From GWE2-51-13 sp041736705 (lineage in GTDB: Bacteria > Bacillota_I > Bacilli_A > Erysipelotrichales > Erysipelotrichaceae), in NCBI GenBank assembly GCA_041736705.1, contig JBGSTC010000033.1, positions 1-64,000 of the forward strand: a stretch of 64,000 nucleotides of DNA, read 5' to 3'. The notes under the pieces were generated by a model that was given only the letters and a program-made list of their open reading frames with translations, searched no databases and had not been told where the DNA came from. Below are positions 60,242-64,000 of this stretch, piece after piece (position 1 is the stretch's first letter; each line of letters starts with the position of its first letter). The position numbers were made by a program, and so were the translations under genes.

Positions 60242-62119
60242 TTATACACGATTTTCATCGTTTTTCCCAACGTTTTCCAGTTCTTCGGCAATGGTTTCCC
60301 AGGATTTCATGTATCCTGCGATCTCATTGTGCAAGGTGTCGATGCTCGCATCCAGTTCCTGCATGTTGCGGTAGTCGTGGTAATAGTAGGGGTCGTAGCG
60401 CTTTTCGCGCATCTCCTCCAACTCATCTTCCTTCTCCGATATTTTCTTTTCAAGCTTGACCATTTCTTTTTTCAGATCTTTGACTTGAAGTTGCTTCTGT
60501 TGCTTGACTTCTTTTTCGATCGTCTCTTTCGGGACTTCCTTTGGGATTTCGGCATACTCCTCGAATTTCAACGGGAAATAGTTCGCTTCGCCGTTTTCGA
60601 TATGCAACACGCCGGTTGCCATTTTCTGGATGAAGTAGCGATCATGGGAAACAAAGAGGATCGTCCCTTCATACTCGCTAAAGGCGTCTTCGAGAGCTTC
60701 CTTACCCAACAAATCCAAGTGGTTGGTCGGTTCGTCGAGGATCATGAAGTTCGCTTGGTCGAGCATGAGTTTCGCCAGGCTCAAGCGTACTTTTTCTCCC
60801 CCGGAGAGCACATCGACGCTCTTGAACACTTCATCGGCGGTGAAAAGGAAACTGCCGAGGATCGTACGTACTTGGGTATGGGTGAGGTCGGGATAGCTAT
60901 CCCACAATTCTTCGAGAAGACTACGACCCGATGTGAATACGGCCAGGTCCTGGTCGAAGTACCCGGTTTCGATTTGATGGCCGAGAAGCATGTCGCCGGA
61001 AAGAGGCGGGATGATCCCCATGAGTGTTTTCAGAAAGGTCGATTTCCCGTGGCCGTTGGGGCCGATCACGGCGATCCGCTGTCCGCTGAGAATTTCCATG
61101 TTGATCGTGGCCAAGGGCTTATCATACCCGATCATTAAGTCTTTGCATGTAAATACGGTCTTCCCTCCCCTTAGACGGGAATGGAACTTCGTTCTGAAGT
61201 TCTTTTGGTCGGACTTGGGGGCGTCGATGCGTTCCATCCGGTCGAGGTACTTGATTTTCGATTGGGCGAATGCCGCCTTGTTTTTTTTATAGCGGAACTT
61301 TTCAATTAGTTCTTCCAGTCGTTTGATGTCTTTTTGCTGACGCTTGAACGCCGAAAGTTGTCTTTCCTGGTTGAGTTCCTTTTGTCTGGAATACTCGGTA
61401 TAGTTGCCCACATAGCGTGTCAGGTTGCCGAACTCCATCTCCCAGACGATCTGCGCGACGTGGTCGATGAACATCCGGTCATGGGATACGAAAACAACCG
61501 CTTTTTCATAGTATTTGAGATAGGTTTCAAGCCACTCGATCGTCGCCATGTCGAGATGGTTGGTCGGTTCGTCCAAAAGCAGGATGTCGGGTTTGGACAG
61601 AAGAAGTTTGACGAAAGCCAGCCGTGTCTTTTGTCCGCCGGAGAACGTGCCGATTTGACGATCGAGATCCGGTTCGCTAAACCCGAATTTCGTGACCACG
61701 GTCATCATTTCCTGTTTCCAGGTATAACCGCGCATTTCTTCGAATTCATGTTCGACGCGGGCATACTCATCGAGGATGGCATCGCTATGGTCCTGGACCA
61801 TTCGATGCGTCAGTTCCTCGAGTTTCGCCTGTAGGTCGATCACCGGCTGGTAAAGGGCGATGAGTTCCTGATTGACCGTCAATGTTTCGTCGCTGAAACT
61901 TGTTTGCGCTAAAACACCGACCGTCAAATCCCGCGGTCGGTGGATTTCACCGGAATCCAGATCCAATTCCGATGCGATGATTTTCAGCAAGGTGGTTTTC
62001 CCGCTGCCGTTCCGTCCGACAAGGGCGACTTTCTCGCCGTCTTTCAGTTCGAACTGGATATCGCTGAATACTTCCTGAGGTCCGAACGATTTCGAACCTT
62101 TATTGATTTGATACTGCAT
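60242..62119 (-). CDS. ABC-F family ATPase
   Basis: 625 residues, soluble, with two ABC domains. Walker A: GRNGSGKTT (near 35-43) and GPNGHGKST (near 355-363). Signatures FSGGQKTR and LSGGEKVR; DEPTNHLD appears twice. Between them is a charged linker (about 240-310, the P-site tRNA interaction region), and at the end a coiled-coil domain (530-615). ABC-F proteins act on ribosomes (translation factors or antibiotic protection). The linker and C-terminal coiled coil resemble the Uup/YdiF group, but the subgroup is not certain. Confidence 0.92.
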   Translation of the reverse strand: MQYQINKGSKSFGPQEVFSDIQFELKDGEKVALVGRNGSGKTTLLKIIASELDLDSGEIHRPRDLTVGVLAQTSFSDETLTVNQELIALYQPVIDLQAKLEELTHRMVQDHSDAILDEYARVEHEFEEMRGYTWKQEMMTVVTKFGFSEPDLDRQIGTFSGGQKTRLAFVKLLLSKPDILLLDEPTNHLDMATIEWLETYLKYYEKAVVFVSHDRMFIDHVAQIVWEMEFGNLTRYVGNYTEYSRQKELNQERQLSAFKRQQKDIKRLEELIEKFRYKKNKAAFAQSKIKYLDRMERIDAPKSDQKNFRTKFHSRLRGGKTVFTCKDLMIGYDKPLATINMEILSGQRIAVIGPNGHGKSTFLKTLMGIIPPLSGDMLLGHQIETGYFDQDLAVFTSGRSLLEELWDSYPDLTHTQVRTILGSFLFTADEVFKSVDVLSGGEKVRLSLAKLMLDQANFMILDEPTNHLDLLGKEALEDAFSEYEGTILFVSHDRYFIQKMATGVLHIENGEANYFPLKFEEYAEIPKEVPKETIEKEVKQQKQLQVKDLKKEMVKLEKKISEKEDELEEMREKRYDPYYYHDYRNMQELDASIDTLHNEIAGYMKSWETIAEELENVGKNDENRV

Positions 62120-62130
62120 GATGACCCTTT

Positions 62131-63477
62131 CTACGGGTTGGTGATCAAGTTAAGCTGAAGATGTTGGACAAACCCTTCGACGGTTTTAACCGCCAACTCA
62201 TCCAAGTTCTGTTTCCAGAAACTCGCATCGGCGGTGTTGGTGATGAACCCGTATTCGATCGTCAGCGTCTGCATCCCTAAGATCGCATCCGCCGCGAACG
62301 AGCCGTTCCCTTCACGGCTGAGTTCACTGTAGGTCCCGGCTGCCAATATCCGCCCACCGGATTCCCGGATGGTCGGACGGGCATCCAGTCCGGAGTCGCG
62401 CGAACTGGCATTGACACCGGGGATGTTGCCTTTGGTATAAATCGAAGTGGGTTTGAACCCCGGAACGTCCATCAACGACTTAAAGATCGTGGTGGCCAAG
62501 CGGTTGCTGGAGAACGACGAATAGAAAATCTGTTGTCCGCGGACGGAAGGGTTCGAACTCCCGTTGAGTTGGATTTCGATATAATACTTGGCTTGCGCCT
62601 GATAGGCTTTATGAAGTCTTCCATCCAATCCGTAACTATCGACGACGACCTCGGCATCCTCTCTTGCGAGGACGACTTTCAGCCCGTACTTCTCGAATTC
62701 TTCTTTCATGCGAAGCGCCATTTTATAGGTTTCTTCCGCTTCGACCAAACCGTTCGCGCTTCGACCGGTCTCGACGCCACCACCACTACGAGTACGATGG
62801 CCGGCTTCGATATAGATATCGGCGATTTCCGTCGGGATCTCGCTCGCTGCGACATTCAGAAAAACATAGTTCTTGTCCATCAACGCCGGTTGGTCGTCCG
62901 CGGTGTTCGCGAGGCGTTTATCCGCCAGTAAATCGACGGATTTCCCTGTGTTCTCCGTTCTTCGTATCGTATAGAAACGGTCTTTGATCGCTTCTGACTT
63001 AATGATGCGTTTACTGATCAGATCCTGGGTGACATAGATTTCATAGAAACCCGGTTCAAGATTCTCAAGCGGGATTTGACCGTCGACCAGGTTTTCCAAC
63101 AAGAAGGTATATTCCGGTTCGTCGGTTCCTTCATCGATGCGGCAAAGATCATAGAGTTTCATCGTCTTGCCGACGAATCCGTCATCGACGGCCGTATCGT
63201 AGGTCGACTGAAACAGGTTCAACGTTTCGCCATACAAAAGATAGTCTCCGAGTTCGACCGTTTCATCATAGACACGATCATGAAGCAGGTCTTTGGTTTT
63301 CGTGGCGCCGTAGTCGCAGATCGTAAACGGGATCACCGGTTCGACATTGTCTTTAGGCCAGAAGAAGACGATCGCCATATAGAAAAGAAGCGCAGCCAGA
63401 ACCAACAACGGCGCGACGATGCGCCAGCGGATCTTACGCTGTGTGCGCGGAACATAGCTACGTTGGATTTTACTCAT
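62131..63477 (-). CDS. Membrane-anchored Amidase_3-like protein, probably zinc-site altered
   Basis: About 448 residues: an Arg-rich cytosolic start, one membrane helix (20-40), a beta-rich extracellular region (50-210), then an N-acetylmuramoyl-L-alanine amidase fold (220-445). His227 (EAGHR) and a Glu in GLVEAEE match two zinc ligands and Glu408 (TIEYGF) the catalytic Glu, but the third ligand, His in the usual SIHAN motif, is Gln303 (EIQLNG). It may be inactive or act on another substrate. The ATG at 63477 follows AAAGGAGGG. It lies 11 bases after licD. Confidence 0.75.
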   Translation of the reverse strand: MSKIQRSYVPRTQRKIRWRIVAPLLVLAALLFYMAIVFFWPKDNVEPVIPFTICDYGATKTKDLLHDRVYDETVELGDYLLYGETLNLFQSTYDTAVDDGFVGKTMKLYDLCRIDEGTDEPEYTFLLENLVDGQIPLENLEPGFYEIYVTQDLISKRIIKSEAIKDRFYTIRRTENTGKSVDLLADKRLANTADDQPALMDKNYVFLNVAASEIPTEIADIYIEAGHRTRSGGGVETGRSANGLVEAEETYKMALRMKEEFEKYGLKVVLAREDAEVVVDSYGLDGRLHKAYQAQAKYYIEIQLNGSSNPSVRGQQIFYSSFSSNRLATTIFKSLMDVPGFKPTSIYTKGNIPGVNASSRDSGLDARPTIRESGGRILAAGTYSELSREGNGSFAADAILGMQTLTIEYGFITNTADASFWKQNLDELAVKTVEGFVQHLQLNLITNP

Positions 63478-63488
63478 GGTGCCCTCCT

Positions 63489-64000
63489 TTACAGACGGAT
63501 ATCGACGATGTGTTTCGGTAGACGCTTCGCGACGGGTGGAGGCGTCATATAGGACGGTGCGATCGCGACGCACAAGTATTCATGCGGTTTATTGGCGATC
63601 GGCAGGGTCGTGTCTTCAAAGGGTACGTATTGTACCGGATAGATGTCGCTCTTCTTGAAGATGAACGGATTGAACGGATTCTTGTAGGTCCATGTCAAAT
63701 CGAATCCGATATGATCGGAATTCTTGTTGAGTTTGCCATAGAGGATCGCGTTGAACACGTAAAGTTTCTTCAACGGCAAAGGATTGATCTTCAGGTTCTC
63801 GATGAACACGATGATCGGCATCAATAAGACGTTGATCAAGCGTAACGGTAAATCGAGCAGAGGGTTCTTGTTGACATGGTCGTAGATGAAGACATCGACG
63901 AAAACCCCGTCGCTATCCTTGCATTTGTTTTCAAGCAAACTGTTGGTTTCCTTGAGGTATGTACCCACTTTGCGGATTTTCATGCCCGGTATGGTGACGT
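63489..64000 (-). CDS. LicD family transferase, partial at the window edge
   Basis: The C-terminal ~170 residues of a LicD-type nucleotidyl/phosphotransferase; the frame runs open to the window end, so the N-terminal part is missing. Recognisable are GVFVDVFIYDHV, the YVPFEDTTLPIANKPHEYLC region and YMTPPPVAKRLPKH at the end. LicD enzymes move phosphocholine or similar groups onto surface glycans or glycolipids. In an organism with glucosyl-diacylglycerols, a glycolipid acceptor is plausible (inference). Confidence 0.8.
   Translation of the reverse strand, partial: VTIPGMKIRKVGTYLKETNSLLENKCKDSDGVFVDVFIYDHVNKNPLLDLPLRLINVLLMPIIVFIENLKINPLPLKKLYVFNAILYGKLNKNSDHIGFDLTWTYKNPFNPFIFKKSDIYPVQYVPFEDTTLPIANKPHEYLCVAIAPSYMTPPPVAKRLPKHIVDIRL

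Noticed and set aside
1..64000. CRISPR array, prophage or complete insertion sequence
   Set aside because: No regularly spaced repeats, phage structural genes or intact transposase were found.

Overview
The window reads as chromosome from a fermentative, wall-poor or wall-less member of the Firmicutes/Mycoplasmatota border (Acholeplasma/Izemoplasma-like); this placement is an inference. Supporting signs are: a pair of GT4 enzymes resembling the mono- and diglucosyl-diacylglycerol synthases of Acholeplasma, a V-type ATPase, pyruvate:ferredoxin oxidoreductase, PPi-type phosphofructokinase, a SUF system with a very short SufD, PlsY, and no recognisable peptidoglycan synthesis genes. TGA is an ordinary stop, the only tRNA-Trp seen has anticodon CCA, Shine-Dalgarno sites are strong, and intrinsic terminators often have UUCG or GNRA loops. 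Base composition is roughly balanced except for an AT-rich segment at about 29.1-31.1 kb.

Layout. 0-3.3 kb: a Nudix hydrolase behind a long structured leader with a terminator just before its start; a tandemly repeated hairpin region; a PuuD-like amidohydrolase; an MFS carrier. 3.3-8.6 kb: sufCDSUB plus 5-formyl-THF cyclo-ligase, one tightly overlapping operon. 8.7-11.1 kb: two PrsA-like foldases and a HIT protein. 11.1-15.1 kb: two lipid glycosyltransferases, the second fused to a complete RecX-like module, and a YhaM-type exonuclease. 15.2-23.5 kb: PFOR, MATE pump, rRNA methyltransferase, GDPD and M42 peptidase. 23.6-28.8 kb: a TetR-controlled alpha-galactoside operon with an unfamiliar GT-B protein. 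29.0-32 kb: tRNA-Trp followed by an AT-rich accessory stretch with a dead IS3-type transposase and small membrane proteins. 32.2-39.4 kb: PlsY, a serine hydrolase, a MerR-controlled hydrolase/cupin operon, a molybdopterin lipoprotein, an EamA exporter and an HD hydrolase. 39.5-43.4 kb: ECF sigma with RsgI-like anti-sigma, acyl carrier protein with PTS enzyme I, and a small helical protein. 43.5-51.9 kb: a nine-gene V-ATPase operon in an unusual order. 52.1-58.6 kb: an Ami/Opp oligopeptide importer. 58.8-64 kb: tRNA-Ser, PPi-PFK, ABC-F ATPase, a degenerate amidase-like membrane protein and a LicD-type transferase cut by the window edge.

Together these give an anaerobic glycolytic metabolism (PPi-PFK, PFOR, Fe-S assembly), peptide and alpha-galactoside uptake, and a glycolipid envelope built by PlsY, the two GTs and possibly LicD. 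The features most worth a second look are the pseudoknot-capable Nudix leader, the GT-RecX fusion, the repeated hairpins with 10-bp-phased TGTGAAA motifs at 0.85-1.4 kb, and the amidase fold lacking a zinc ligand.
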